DNA of 64,000 nucleotides from Symbiodinium sp. CCMP2592. Lineage: Eukaryota; Sar; Dinophyceae; Suessiales; Symbiodiniaceae. The stretch spans positions 124,001 through 188,000 of the forward strand of contig CAJNDT010005446.1 in assembly GCA_905221615.1 (NCBI GenBank), given 5' to 3'. Below the pieces are notes generated by a model, which was not told the origin of the DNA, did no database searches, and saw only the letters and a program-made list of their open reading frames with translations. Shown in pieces: positions 10,085 to 19,468 of the stretch (positions within the stretch are counted from its first letter, which is position 1; the number at the start of each line of letters is the position of its first letter). A program made the position numbers and the translations under genes.

Positions 10085-10660
10085 CTCTTTTTTGGAGGGG
10101 GTTCGGACCTAAGGATTTTCGTCCTTTCTCGTGGCTTGGGTGGCAGTGAGTGTACCGTGGATCCAGAACCTATCGTTCTAAGGGGCTCTACCCTCTAGCT
10201 AAGGGGTCCTGACCTACTATTTTGTAGGGTTTGGGGTCCCAGGCAGGGCCAACACTTCGACTGCAAAAGCTTCCACCAGGGCGGGGGGAGGGAATTGTTG
10301 TTTTAGCGTTCACCGTAGCCCCACGAAGTCTACCGTTTTAAGGAGAAGGAGATTGTAATAGGGAGCCCGAAAACTTTAGGTTCAGGTTTCTCAGGGCCTC
10401 AAAGCCTACAAAACCCGAAACCTTTAGAAATCTAAGAACAAGAATCCCTGAAAGGGACCATTGAATCCTTTAAAGAATCCTTAAAGGGACACTGACAGGA
10501 ACCCTTAAAGAGACTCTTAAAGGAACCCTTAAGGTTTGTGGTTTAGGGTCTAGGAAGGATGTAGCTCTGCCGGGAACACGAAGAGGATATCGTAAGGAAG
10601 AAATTCGAGGGGCCACAATCGATGCCTCGGGTTTAAGCTTCAGGGGGTGAAAGCTTTCGG
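10085..10660. other. Repeat mosaic, no gene seen
   Basis: Contains dispersed CCCTTAAAGGAACCC words and isolated telomere-type units. No supported coding region or structured element. Confidence 0.5.
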
Positions 10661-10663
10661 ACA

Positions 10664-10785
10664 CCACTTGAAGGATCATGGGACTTAGTATCTAAGGTTA
10701 TTATTGAGGTAACTATACGGATAAGTACTTAGAACCCAATGAAAGTACTTATAATTAAACTTACTACGTCCCATGATCCTTTAAG
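10664..10785. mobile_element. MITE family B copy
   Basis: The left end is CACTTGAAGGATCATGGGAC and the right end is CGTCCCATGATCCTTTAAG. It abuts the downstream side of the viral polymerase relic. Confidence 0.75.
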
Positions 10786-10786
10786 A

Positions 10787-11218
10787 CTTTAAGCAGGGGA
10801 CGACTTCGATGCACAAGGTGGCATGGTATCCGGCGAGCAGAGCCATCCCACCCAGAGAAAAGTCCATGCCTGCCACATCCGAAGTAACAAGGACCCCGTC
10901 CTTGCTGAAGGACCTCATCTCATCAAAATCATCCAGAACGCGTGTGGCCCCCTTATCGTTGGAGGAAAAACCGATTCCCGACTCGGCATACAAGAAGCCG
11001 AGCACATTGTTCTGGACGACCGCCCTGAGAGACTTCTGGTGGCGCTTGAACAAAATCTGGGCTGCGACGTGGTCGACGACACCCTGGATCAAGATGGACC
11101 TCCGCCTTGGGTTCGCCAAAACCTCCTCCGAACCTCGATCTCCCCCAAAGCTTCTTTCCAGAGGAATCTTTATCTTGCTTCCCGTCGGCGTCAAGCTTCG
11201 GCTTCAGTACCCTGCATT
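10787..11218 (-). pseudogene. Endogenous RNA-virus RdRp fragment (sobemo/HcRNAV-like)
   Basis: A 137-codon minus-strand frame (10781-11194) carries, in order, a block with spacing like the pre-motif-A region of sobemo-like RNA-dependent RNA polymerases (basic stretch, then LIQGVVDHVAAQILF), a GIGFSS loop, and SDVAGMDFSLG. The last matches polymerase motif A (Dx4D). Motifs B and C (GDD) and the rest of the enzyme are absent. The fragment is bounded on one side by a family B MITE and on the other by a family A MITE. Sobemo-like viruses include HcRNAV of the dinoflagellate Heterocapsa. I read this as an old integrated virus or virus-like transcript copy. It is not a functional polymerase. Confidence 0.6.
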
Positions 11219-11342
11219 TACTTGGAGGGGCAGGGGACTTAGTAAGTAGGTTAGAAGTAGAGTTACAAGTACCCTAAATGGAGTTACCCCAATGATAACC
11301 CTTCTTATAAACGAATTACTAAGTCCCCTGCCCCTCCAAGTA
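11219..11342. mobile_element. MITE family A copy
   Basis: A 124-bp element with inverted ends TACTTGGAGGGGCAGGGGAC and its exact reverse complement, and the core word AAATGGAGTTACCCCAATGA. Five copies occur in the window; arms of about 27 bp are almost identical between copies, suggesting recent spread. Confidence 0.85.
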
Positions 11343-11418
11343 CGGCGATTCATGAGCTTCTGCGATCGCTGCTAGCTGCATCCCCAAACTCTGAGCCTTA
11401 AGCCCTGAAACCCAAGAC

Positions 11419-11519
11419 TACTCGGAGGATCATGGGACTTAGTAACTAGGGCGATTATTAGGGTAACTCTGCTTACAATATCTTACAATTGCTTGAATTA
11501 AGCATAAATCCTCGAAGTA
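11419..11519. mobile_element. MITE family B copy, deleted
   Basis: The left end TACTCGGAGGATCATGGGAC is good. The right end has decayed to ATAAATCCTCGAAGTA and the core is shortened. Confidence 0.6.
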
Positions 11520-11529
11520 GTATTCCTTT

Positions 11530-11630
11530 GCTTTTAAGTAACCACGGAGAAAAGACGTATAAACTTTGTTTCATAATGGCTCCTTTGAAAAAATATTAAA
11601 GTGCGGTACTCCACAGCCCAGGTTCTTCAT
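11530..11630. repeat. Dispersed repeat L, copy 1
   Basis: Shares TTTCATAATGG, TATTAAAGTGCGGTACTCCA-type words and the trailing AGCCCAGGTTCTTC with 38458-38585. Paired diverged copies indicate an unclassified interspersed repeat. Confidence 0.45.
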
Positions 11631-11639
11631 AAACTCCAA

Positions 11640-12225
11640 AATGCAGGACTGAAGGCTGGATGATGCCTCATGCCAATCTTCGTAGATACCCTTGGGGGGG
11701 GAGGGGGAGGGGGCGAGGGGGCCTCAATACCTATAATAAGGACTTAATAAGGCCTGTTTAAGGAAGTATAGTCCCCTACCACCCTCCCTTCTACCCCTCT
11801 AAGGGTCTCTATGAAATCTCGCTAACACCAGACAGTTTTCATGACTTCACACACTCTTGCGACAACACGCATTAAAATGCTTGAATCATTAAAGCAATGT
11901 TTAGCCGCAATTGCAAAAAGAACATGACGTTGCTAATTTACAAACATTTTACCGAGGCCCTTGAACAAAATGACTCCGCAAATGCCCTAAGCCCTAGACC
12001 AACCCTACATGGGTGGTTATCAACATTATGGTCCATTTTGGAGTACCCTAAATGATAGGTGCCGTATTAAAATAGGGACCCAACAAGAAGACAAAAATTT
12101 GACAACCACCCACATGGCTTTCTTTCTTCATGCCCAGGCGCTCACAACGCGGCACGTGACCTGGAGCGTGGCAAGCGCAACCCGGGGATCGGGTGCTAAG
12201 CCCTACCATAAGCTACTTTAAAGGG
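11640..12225. other. Low-information stretch with possible short exon
   Basis: Mostly AT-rich non-coding sequence with a G-run near 11696. At 12120-12200 a pyrimidine-rich tract ending TTCATGCCCAG precedes a GC-rich open stretch that could be a short plus-strand exon. No family is recognisable. Confidence 0.25.
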
Positions 12226-12229
12226 AACT

Positions 12230-12314
12230 CCAGAAAGTTGGAATATGGTTTCAGGGTAGGATACCTTATAATTTACCATAAAGGGCTTAGGATAGTCATA
12301 TTCCAACTTTCTGG
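12230..12314. mobile_element. MITE-like palindrome
   Basis: The arms CCAGAAAGTTGGAATATG and CATATTCCAACTTTCTGG are exact inverted copies of 18 bp around a roughly 50-bp core. Confidence 0.7.
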
Positions 12315-12480
12315 CTTTTACTTTAGGGTTTAACTAGGGTATTTTTGGGGGGTTTACATGCCTTGGGTTCCACAGTCAGGGCGCAAGATGTACGAAAGAA
12401 GCCTAATATTATTCCTTGGGGTTCCTTGTTACAAGTATACTATAATTAACCCAAAACCTTATTCCAAATATTAAGGCCGC

Positions 12481-12604
12481 TACTTGGAGGGGCAGGGGAC
12501 TTAGTAAGTAAGTTGTAAGTAGGGTTACAACTGGGGTAGCTCCATGTAGGGCACTTATAACTCTACTTATAACCTACCAACTAAGTCCCCTGCCCCTCCA
12601 AGTA
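12481..12604. mobile_element. MITE family A copy (left part of a composite)
   Basis: The ends are TACTTGGAGGGGCAGGGGAC and its reverse complement, 124 bp in all. It is joined directly to a 103-bp block of CCCTAAA, ATAGATCCCTTTAAGG words and a third copy of the family A end at 12682-12707. The whole 12481-12707 composite recurs inverted at 13912-14139 and, in part, at 36863-37080. Confidence 0.8.
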
Positions 12605-12707
12605 GACCCTAAACCCTAAACCCCATAGATCCCTTTAAGGAACCCTATAGATCCTCTTTAAGGAGCCCTTTAAGAACTCTTACTAATTCCCCGTGCCCCT
12701 CCAAGTA
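12605..12707. repeat. Composite tail of MITE A with telomere-type units
   Basis: Order: GACCCTAAACCCTAAACCCC, then ATAGATCCCTTTAAGGAACC, AAGGAGCCCTTTAAGAAC, then CCGTGCCCCTCCAAGTA, a family A end. It travels with the adjacent MITE in three places, so the unit may move or be copied as a whole. Confidence 0.65.
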
Positions 12708-13162
12708 CCTTAGATGGCAAGCCTAGAAGCCTGTGGGTCCGCGTCTGACTGTTGGTGGACAAAAACCTGCATTAGCCATTATAGGGCTCCTGAAAGGGAT
12801 CTATAAGGGTTCTATAATCGGAAGATCATGGGACTTGGTAAGTGTGGTTATAAGTACCTTAATTGGGTCATGAGTAATTAAGTTAGTTACTATACTACTG
12901 TTGATGATATAATTCCTGCATGGGGTTTAGGGTTTGGGGTTCAGGGTTTAAGGTCCAAAGGACGCAAGAATTAGGTACTGGGGTTTAGGATAGTCGTTAT
13001 GTAGGTTACCATTTTGGAGACTATACGACAATTAGGTCCGTGGACCTTAGGGCTACACTCCGAACCCTGCACCAGCTGCCCTGAACACCACCAAAAGGTG
13101 AACGACACGAGCCCACGAGCAGCCATGCACTCGCGATAACGAAACCTTATCTTGGCTGACTT

Positions 13163-13256
13163 CCTCAAAGTTAGACTTTTACCCCCCCTCTCCTAGTTCA
13201 TATAGAAGCCCAAAAAAGCTAAAGTCCTAAGAGCCAACCAGAAGAATGCCAAGTTA
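13163..13256. repeat. Dispersed repeat K, copy 1
   Basis: Shares AAAGTCCTAAGAGCCAACCA and CTAGTTCATATAGAAGCCCA with 44881-44972. Ends are not clearly inverted, and the class is unknown. Confidence 0.5.
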
Positions 13257-13911
13257 TACTTTAGAGAAAGAGCCCTAAAGAAGCCTTCAACGGAACTCGA
13301 TAGATCGGAACCCGTGTAGAACCCTACAAAACTTAAAAAGACACTTTATCGAAACTTTCATGGACATCTTGTAGAACCCGTGTCGAGCCCTAAGCCCGTT
13401 ACAAGCTAACCGGACACCCTTCCAAACCCTGGTGTCGCTGGGCCTTCTTAAAACCCTCCACAGAACTCCGCGAGGCACTGGAGAGCTTGGGGTTTAGGGC
13501 TCAGGGTTTAAGGCTTTTGGCTTTAAGGTTCAGGGACTCAGGCTCAGGGTTTAGGGTGTAGGCTTTAGGGTTCATGGTTTTGGGCCTTATAAATCCCTAT
13601 AAAGGCCTTGTCTCCCTCATCAACGACCTCACCGGGATGACCCACGTAACCATCCCGCAGCTTGGAGACGTGCCTTGGAGTTAAGGCGGGTTTCGGGTGT
13701 GGGGTTAGGGGGTTTAGAGTGGTTTTTTCGGTTTGGTTTCAAAGGTTTCTGGGATTTGGGGGCCTTGGGTTAAACAAATTTTGGGGCTCGCGGCCTTTAG
13801 AGGGTTTGGGTTTAGGCGTAGTGGGCTTCCGGTTTAGGGTTCGGGGTTTGGGGCTCCGGGTTGTGGGTTTCGACTGCGGGTTTCGACTGCAAAGCTTAGG
13901 TGTATAGAGTT

Positions 13912-14139
13912 TACTTGGAGGGGCACGGGGAATGAGTAAGAGTTCTTAAAGGGCTCCTTAAAGAGGATCTATAGGGTTCCTTAAAGGGATCTATGGGGTT
14001 TAGGGTTTAGGGTCTACTTGGAGGGGCAGGGGACTTGGCTATAAGTAGAGATATAAGTACCCTAAATGGAGTTACCCCAATTATCGCTCCACTTATTCTA
14101 CTTAGAACCTGCTTACTAAGTCCCCTGCCCCTGCAAGTA
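13912..14139. mobile_element. MITE A composite, inverted copy
   Basis: Reverse complement of 12481-12707: family A end (TACTTGGAGGGGCACGGGGA), then GAGTTCTTAAAGGGCTCC, telomere-type TTTAGGG, then a complete family A MITE (14015-14139). With the copy 1.2 kb upstream it forms a large inverted repeat of about 227-bp arms. Confidence 0.75.
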
Positions 14140-14164
14140 GGGTTGAGGGCTCAGGGTCTACCCT

Positions 14165-14235
14165 AAGGCTCCTGGACCCTCGTAGTGAGATCTCGAAAAC
14201 GCTTACGGCCTCCAGCCTCCAAATCCGAAAACGAG
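14165..14235. repeat. Dispersed repeat J, copy 1
   Basis: Contains CTCCTGGACCCTCGTAGTGA, which is repeated exactly near 34487 and 59282. The flanks are similar (AACG/AACC ... CCAAAGCC). Unclassified interspersed repeat. Confidence 0.6.
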
Positions 14236-14814
14236 CCCTACCTGTAGCCGACAAGTCCTACCTTGTTAGGGTTCCTTATTAGGGTTTCCATATATAGTGC
14301 CCTGAAAAAAGGTAGGTCTTTAGACAGGTATATAAAGACTCAGAACACCGAAAAAACGAATTAAACCCCCCAAAAGAGAACCCTAAACCCTGAACGCCAA
14401 AGCAAGAAGAAACCAGCTAAACGCCCTCATACTGCTCTAACTGTATCCTCGAAGGAAAGCCTTACAGGAACCCATAAAGGAACCCCAAAGGAGCCCATTC
14501 AAGGGACTCCCTAGATCCCTTCGAGGAGCCCTCTAATTAGCCCACAGAGGAGGGAACCCAACGATCTAAACCTTTCGGCTCCAAAAAAAGGTTTAGGGTG
14601 TAGGATTCAAGCTTCGGGTTTATGGTTTGGGGTTTGCCGGAACCCCAAACCAAAACCCTCAACCCTAAACTCAAAAACCTAAAACCCTAAACCCTAAACC
14701 CTGAATCCTACCGCCAAAACCCTAAACCCTGACTCCTAAACCCAAAACCCTATACCCTGAATCCTAAACAATAAACCCTAGACCCCGAAGGGTTTGGGGC
14801 TCATTTCTTCGGGC

Positions 14815-14924
14815 CGAGAGAGAGCGGCAAAAAGCCAAAGGCAGCCGAGGCGCGCGAAGCCGTCGACTCCCGGCTTGATTGTGATGACGATGCCGCTGTT
14901 TAAGACTCGCTTGACCTTAGTGCT
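14815..14924 (-). CDS. S1-domain-like exon fragment
   Basis: On the minus strand, after a CTGGAACAG acceptor-like site, the frame reads STKVKRVLNSGIVITIKPGV followed by DGFARLGC. GIVxxIxPGVDGFARLG resembles the strand 3-5 region of an S1 OB-fold. The exon end is unclear. If real, it belongs with the 8.4-kb piece and would make a minus-strand gene encoding an S1-type RNA-binding protein. Only short motifs support this. Confidence 0.3.
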
Positions 14925-14937
14925 CTGTTCCAGATAT

Positions 14938-15098
14938 GCATGCATGCATGTGTATATATATATATAACTATATATATAGAGAGAGAGAGAGTGTGTGTGT
15001 GTACATATGTACCCGTTTATACACATAGAGAGAGAGATAGATATATATATATATATACGTTTACATATGTATATATATATATATACATACATACATAT
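14938..15098. repeat. Compound microsatellite
   Basis: Runs of ATGC, TA, GA and GT dinucleotides. Open frames across it are artefacts of low complexity. Confidence 0.95.
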
Positions 15099-15840
15099 CT
15101 TCTGTTACAAAGCCATGCGTCAGGAAGATCTTGCGGCTGACGTCATTTTTCTATCTTGGGGCCTTTAAACTCATAGAGCACAGAGGACTGCTACGAACAG
15201 CCAGAAAAACTCCCGAAGCATCATGTTCCTCTTTTTGTATCTAACAAGCACTCACGGTTACGGTCGAACAATGGAGCTTTTATGTGGCTTTAAGCGAAGT
15301 GGGTACGGCGAGATAAGGAAGACACGTCCGAATTGCCCTCTTGCGTCTGATCTCCGGAAGGATCCAGCAAGTAGAACCCCCTGGCTCGCCGGATACTACT
15401 AGAGTTGGATTTACCGTTTCTGGGTTTGGTTTTTAAAAAAGGTGCAGGCGTCCCAGGGTTTAGGGTTTAGAGCTTAGGGAGGAACTCACTTAGGGGCTTC
15501 GGGTTCAGGCCTGGGTCCCTATGAGATGAGATCGCACGTGAGGATGTGCTGACCCAAAACCCTTCATGTAGAAGCCTAAATCATTACCTACACTAAATTG
15601 GGGGGGGGGGTCCTTAATTGTAAGTATAGTAAAAGGTACCCCAAAACCCTAGTCTAATTATTACGGCCCCTGTATGACTTGCCCAGTATCCTGAGGGAAA
15701 CTAAGGTAACTAAAGGTTAACCGTTGGGATTAGATAGGGATTAAAGTACTTTGCTCCTAAGAGCCAGAAGACCACCAAACGCAGCAACAAAGCACTCAGC
15801 ACAGAACACCATATGCATGTCTAAGGCCTCGAAAAGGAAC

Positions 15841-15947
15841 CCGGAGAGCCCAATACCCCTTAATTAAGGAATACGGCTTAAACTATATAGGGCTTCCTAT
15901 TACGATTTAAGCCATATTCCTTAATCAAGGGGTATTGGGCTCTCTGG
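15841..15947. mobile_element. MITE family C, uninterrupted copy
   Basis: The ends are GAGAGCCCAATACCCCTTAA and its reverse complement, with the core TAAACTATATAGGGCTTCCT. It serves as the reference for the interrupted copy at 1121. Confidence 0.8.
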
Positions 15948-15949
15948 AA

Positions 15950-16980
15950 ACAAGTGCCAAACCAGGGCGTCAAGGAACGCGGGGCCGTAACTGGGTTACA
16001 AGTTTACAAAGTAGAGCAACTCCAACTAGTATCACTCTAATTAGCACAGATTTACTCAGTGATTTAGGAACTTGCATATGACACCCATATTCATAGTCAC
16101 GCTCACCTGTGTTTCTATTGAACCCGAAACCTGAGCATGCGTGAACCACATGGGATTGGCTCCTAAAGCCAAAGAAATCCGAGGCCGGCGCTATCCCATT
16201 CAGGGCCTCGGTTTAGGGTTTAGGGTTTAGGGTTTAAGGTTTAGGGTTTAGGGTTTAGGGTTTAGGGTTTAGGGGGTTTGGCTGTTATAAGGTCTTCTGA
16301 GGGCTGTATAAACGGCTTCACAAGGTGTTTATAGAGCTTGAAGAGCGCCGCAAGCGTTTTAACTAGGGCTACAGGGTTTAGAGTCAGTGCGCTTAGGGGT
16401 TTTAGGGCTTGCATAGGGTTTTGGGTTTAGGGTTTAGGGCTTACACGGGGTTTGGGGTCTTGGGTTAGGGCTCGGAACGTGTCGTGGGTCATCCATTGCT
16501 TCCTGTCTGGCTGCACATCCCCGCATGTTCCGGAATAAGGGGCCGCAAGTTTTGTGAGCACAGCTTATGGAGAGTTTTGTTCCTAAACTCAAACGAAGTA
16601 TATTCCCCTAAACCCAAAACCCTGAACCTTAAAACCCTTTTAAGCAGATTCAGCCCGGCGCCTGCCCTTGATCGTAGAACTTCCTGCGGTCAGGTGTGTG
16701 AGGGTTCCTCAAAAGGGCTGTTTTTTAAGGTTTAGGGCTTACGGCTTCTAGGGCAACTTTCAATGGTTTAGAGCTTGAAGGTTCAGGAGGACTTAGCAAG
16801 CGGTAATAGGGTCTTTGCAGCCTCACTCACAATCCTCCCCAAAGCTGCCCGAAGCCGTAAACCCCAAACCGCTAATGAAGCGCTAGAGCGAACAGAAACT
16901 AAACCCTGGGCGGAAGGATCTTGAGGAAGGCTGGGGAAGCTCCTGACGGGGTCCAAGAAACCTCAACTGTACCTCCATGG
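15950..16980. other. Repeat mosaic with telomere-type array
   Basis: No gene is supported. A TTTAGGG array of about nine units with one TTTAAGG variant lies at 16211-16277, followed by degenerate copies. The open frame near 16484-16735 mixes unique and repeat sequence and is not convincing. Confidence 0.5.
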
Positions 16981-16983
16981 TTC

Positions 16984-17106
16984 TACTTGAAGGGTCATGG
17001 GACTTAGTAACTAAGGTTATTATTATGGTAGCTATACTTATAATTACATATAACCCCAATTAAAGGACTTATAACCGTGGCTACTAAGTCCATGATCCTC
17101 CAAGTA
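16984..17106. mobile_element. MITE family B copy
   Basis: The left end is TACTTGAAGGGTCATGGGAC and the right end is TCCATGATCCTCCAAGTA. The core is near consensus (TAACCCCAATTAAAGGACTT). Confidence 0.8.
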
Positions 17107-17179
17107 TGCAGTGGCTGCAGAACTGATGGGACTTTCGCTATGCTTCAGCGTTGGAGGTTTGGGCTCCTAACACTGCGTA

Positions 17180-17272
17180 ACCCTGGGGATCAAAATAGCC
17201 CAAAAGCCTCATGTAGTATGGCCTTTGGGACCAAAAGCCCTAATATGTGAGTCCCTAGAGCCCTAGGGTAAG
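17180..17272. repeat. Dispersed repeat M, copy 1
   Basis: Shares GGGGATCAAAATAGCCCAAA and a following GTCCCTAGAGCCCTAG-type end with 33722-33812. Class unknown. Confidence 0.5.
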
Positions 17273-17329
17273 GCAAGGGACTTTCGGCAAAGTTCAGGCT
17301 TTGAGGTTTAAGGTTCCTATGCTACTGGA

Positions 17330-18290
17330 CCCACAAGCTGAACGGAGATGGGACCTGGGATCATGCGCCCGGCATTCGCGGTATCGTCATTAAGGTCCAT
17401 ATCGTCGGAATCGCCATCAGTTTAGGGGTTTAGGGTTTAGTTTAGGGGTTTAGGGTTTAGGGTCAGAACCACCATCATCGCCATCAGCAGCAGCAGCATA
17501 CCAGCAGCATCAGCAGCATTATCAATGTCACTCTTCCAACTTTGCCCGCAATCCTCCAGCCTAACCCCTAAATGCCTAAACCCTAAATCCTAAACCTTAA
17601 ACCCCAACCCTAAACCCCAAAACCCTAAACCCTAAATCCCTAAACCCCCTAAACCCCTAAACCCCCCCCCATAAAACCCCTAAACCTCTAAACCCTAAAT
17701 ACTAAACCCTAAACCCCTAAACCCCTAAATCCCGAAACCTAAACGCAAAGTGCCTAACACCCGAAGAGGTCTTCGAGCATCTATTCCTCAATCTGCGCAC
17801 CTCTCAACTCCAAACCCGAGATCCTGAGGTTAAGGTTTAGGGTTTAGGGGTTTAGGGTTTAGAGGTTTAGGGTTTAGGGTTTAGGGTGCAGAAACGGCCA
17901 AAAACCCCAAAGCCCTGAACCATATAGTACAACATAGTAATTACTCGTATAACTGTCGTGTAGCATAATATCATATGATGTATATACACTATAGAGCAAT
18001 CACAAAAGCCGATATAAAACTTAGACTGTCAGTACTACAAAAAAATTATGTACACATACTATGGCATTTAAGACACAAGGTGTTTTCCGCTTGAGCCTAA
18101 CGCCGTAACACCTGAACTCACAGCAGGAAGCCGGAGAGCCTGAAACACAGCAACCCCAACCCACCCCCAACCCCATGAAGCCCTGAACTCCAAACTTCTA
18201 AACTCCTGAACTTCTAAACCCTAAACCCTAAAGCCGTGAACCCTAAACTTCTAATCTCATGGACTCCGAAACCCTTAACCCTAACTCCAA
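17330..18290. other. Degenerate telomere-type and CAG-rich stretch
   Basis: TTTAGGG/CCCTAAA units of variable length (17428-17461, 17566-17735, 17830-17886), with insertions giving CCCCTAAA and CCCTAAAT. A CAG-rich patch lies near 17490. At 17330-17420 a short open stretch could be coding, but no family is recognised. Confidence 0.5.
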
Positions 18291-18523
18291 AACCCTACAC
18301 CCTACACCCCAACCCAATGAACTGCAAACATCTTGAGACCCGGGAAGTCAAACAACCTTGACTGCTGACCCTTTCGACCATAAGACCGCCATGTGAGGGC
18401 CTTAATGCTTAGAGTAGGGTTCCTCAGGAAATTGCAGCTATCGTGTAAGATATGTGATGTCCCCTGTAGCAGAGAACCTAAGTCCTTTACCTTTGAAGCC
18501 GGCAACCCTAAACCCTCAGAGCC

Positions 18524-19041
18524 AGCACCAAGCTCCTCGCGACTGTCATTGGTGAACCAGTTGATGGCTATGGAGGAGTCGGACACAAGGTGCTTGAGGC
18601 GCTCACTGTGTCCGTGTGAGGCGCATATCCAGGTAGGCCACACAGGTGCCTCGATGTAATCGCGGCGTGGGTCAGTAGCAAGCCCACTCAGGTTAAAACG
18701 ACCTTTGTTGTCGTATAACCCAGGGCCGCCAGGCTGGCGGGCAGCCACGATGGCCTGCGCGGCCTGGAGGCCGATGCCCAGGAATGGTGAGTCAGGAGAA
18801 TAACCGCCTTCTTTTGACGGGCTGCCCTATTCATACATAGGAAAGGGTTTGGGCCCTGGGCGTACAGGGACAAATATGCCACCAAAGATAGGATACCTCG
18901 CGTACCGATGTTGATGCGGTGCACATCCCACAAGTGCTGTATCACTTCTTGGATTCTCACCCACTTGCCGACCCGTGATGGAAGCTGAACATTGGACCCT
19001 CTGACTACACCAGTTATGTAGCACTGCTTCCACTCGCTCAT
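18524..19041 (-). pseudogene. Broken Tpt1/KptA-like gene fragment
   Basis: Two minus-strand frames (18688-19041 and 18302-18748) together match the N-terminal half of the Tpt1-like domain of element 2. Matching pieces are TGVVRGSNVQL, GKWVRIQEVIQHLW and GTRGILSLVAY, then DNKGRFNLSGL and WICASHGHSE. Between VAY and DNK about 160 bp (18715-18874) are inserted. The insertion has CCCAGGGCC/GGCCCTGGG near its ends and no equivalent in element 2, so it could be an intron or introner-like insertion. The ADP-ribosyltransferase half (YHxTT onward) is absent, replaced by telomere-type and MITE H sequence. It lies 113 bp beyond the 3' LTR of element 1. It is either a remnant of an element-2-like retroelement or of a host gene captured by one. 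Confidence 0.65.
18715..18874 (-). other. Intron-like insertion in the Tpt1-like fragment
   Basis: Roughly 160 bp interrupt the codon run GCATA|CGACAAC that is continuous in element 2. Inverted CCCAGGGCC and GGCCCTGGG words lie close to the two ends. The left edge is TTTGTCC and the right edge GGTTATA, so no GT-AG pair is obvious. The inverted ends favour an introner-like insertion over random sequence. Confidence 0.4.
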
Positions 19042-19148
19042 GGCAGGCCCTATAGACGCGACGTGTACGGTTCAGGGTACAGGGAATATGGGATTTTCAG
19101 AATTTAGGGATTTAGGGATTGGTGGGTTTAGGGGTTCAAGGTGTATGG

Positions 19149-19153
19149 TTTGC
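19149..19153. repeat. Target site duplication, element 1 left
   Basis: TTTGC directly outside the left LTR, identical to 30646-30650. A 5-bp duplication is the normal copia value. A TG...CA definition of the LTR would start 2 bp later (19156). Confidence 0.85.
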
Positions 19154-19302
19154 TTTGAGAAAACTGGTGGATCTTTTCGCCGACTGCGAAGCTATCTGAA
19201 TATGACTCAAGGGCCCTAACGGCAGCGGGAAATATATACAGTTAACACATGCATGTCATGGCCATGGCTTCCTGTACATGTACAACAGAGGGTGCATTCA
19301 CA
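19154..19302 (-). repeat. 3' LTR of element 1
   Basis: 149 bp, the same as 30497-30645 apart from one C/G difference. In coding orientation it is short for an LTR and begins TGTGAATG. Just upstream (19303-19316, minus strand GAGAACAGGTTGAG) is a purine-rich stretch that could prime plus-strand DNA synthesis. Confidence 0.92.
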
Positions 19303-19468
19303 CTCAACCTGTTCTCATGCCATGACATCGAGGAAAATCTGAATTAACCACATGAGGTACAATAGGCATTGTCCTCCGGAAGTGGTGTCTGCATGCTACC
19401 CTAGCACCGACTCAGCTACTATGGTACATACAACGTATGCCCACGATTGTAGCGTCTGCAATCTACGT
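19303..19468 (-). other. 3' untranslated region of element 1 with polypurine-like tract
   Basis: 166 bp between the pol stop codon and the 3' LTR, with no ORF of interest. The last bases before the LTR are purine-rich on the coding strand but are interrupted by pyrimidines, so the primer site is only tentative. Confidence 0.5.

Noticed and set aside
14778-15140. Open frames on both strands rich in Tyr/Ile
   Set aside because: They are translations of TA/GA/GT microsatellites; only the 110 bp to the left of the microsatellite has any coding look.
19154-19302. Dinoflagellate spliced-leader relic near element ends
   Set aside because: Looked for CCGTAGCCATTTTGGCTCAAG-like sequence (searched as its 3' half TTTGGCTCAAG) near ORF starts and found none.
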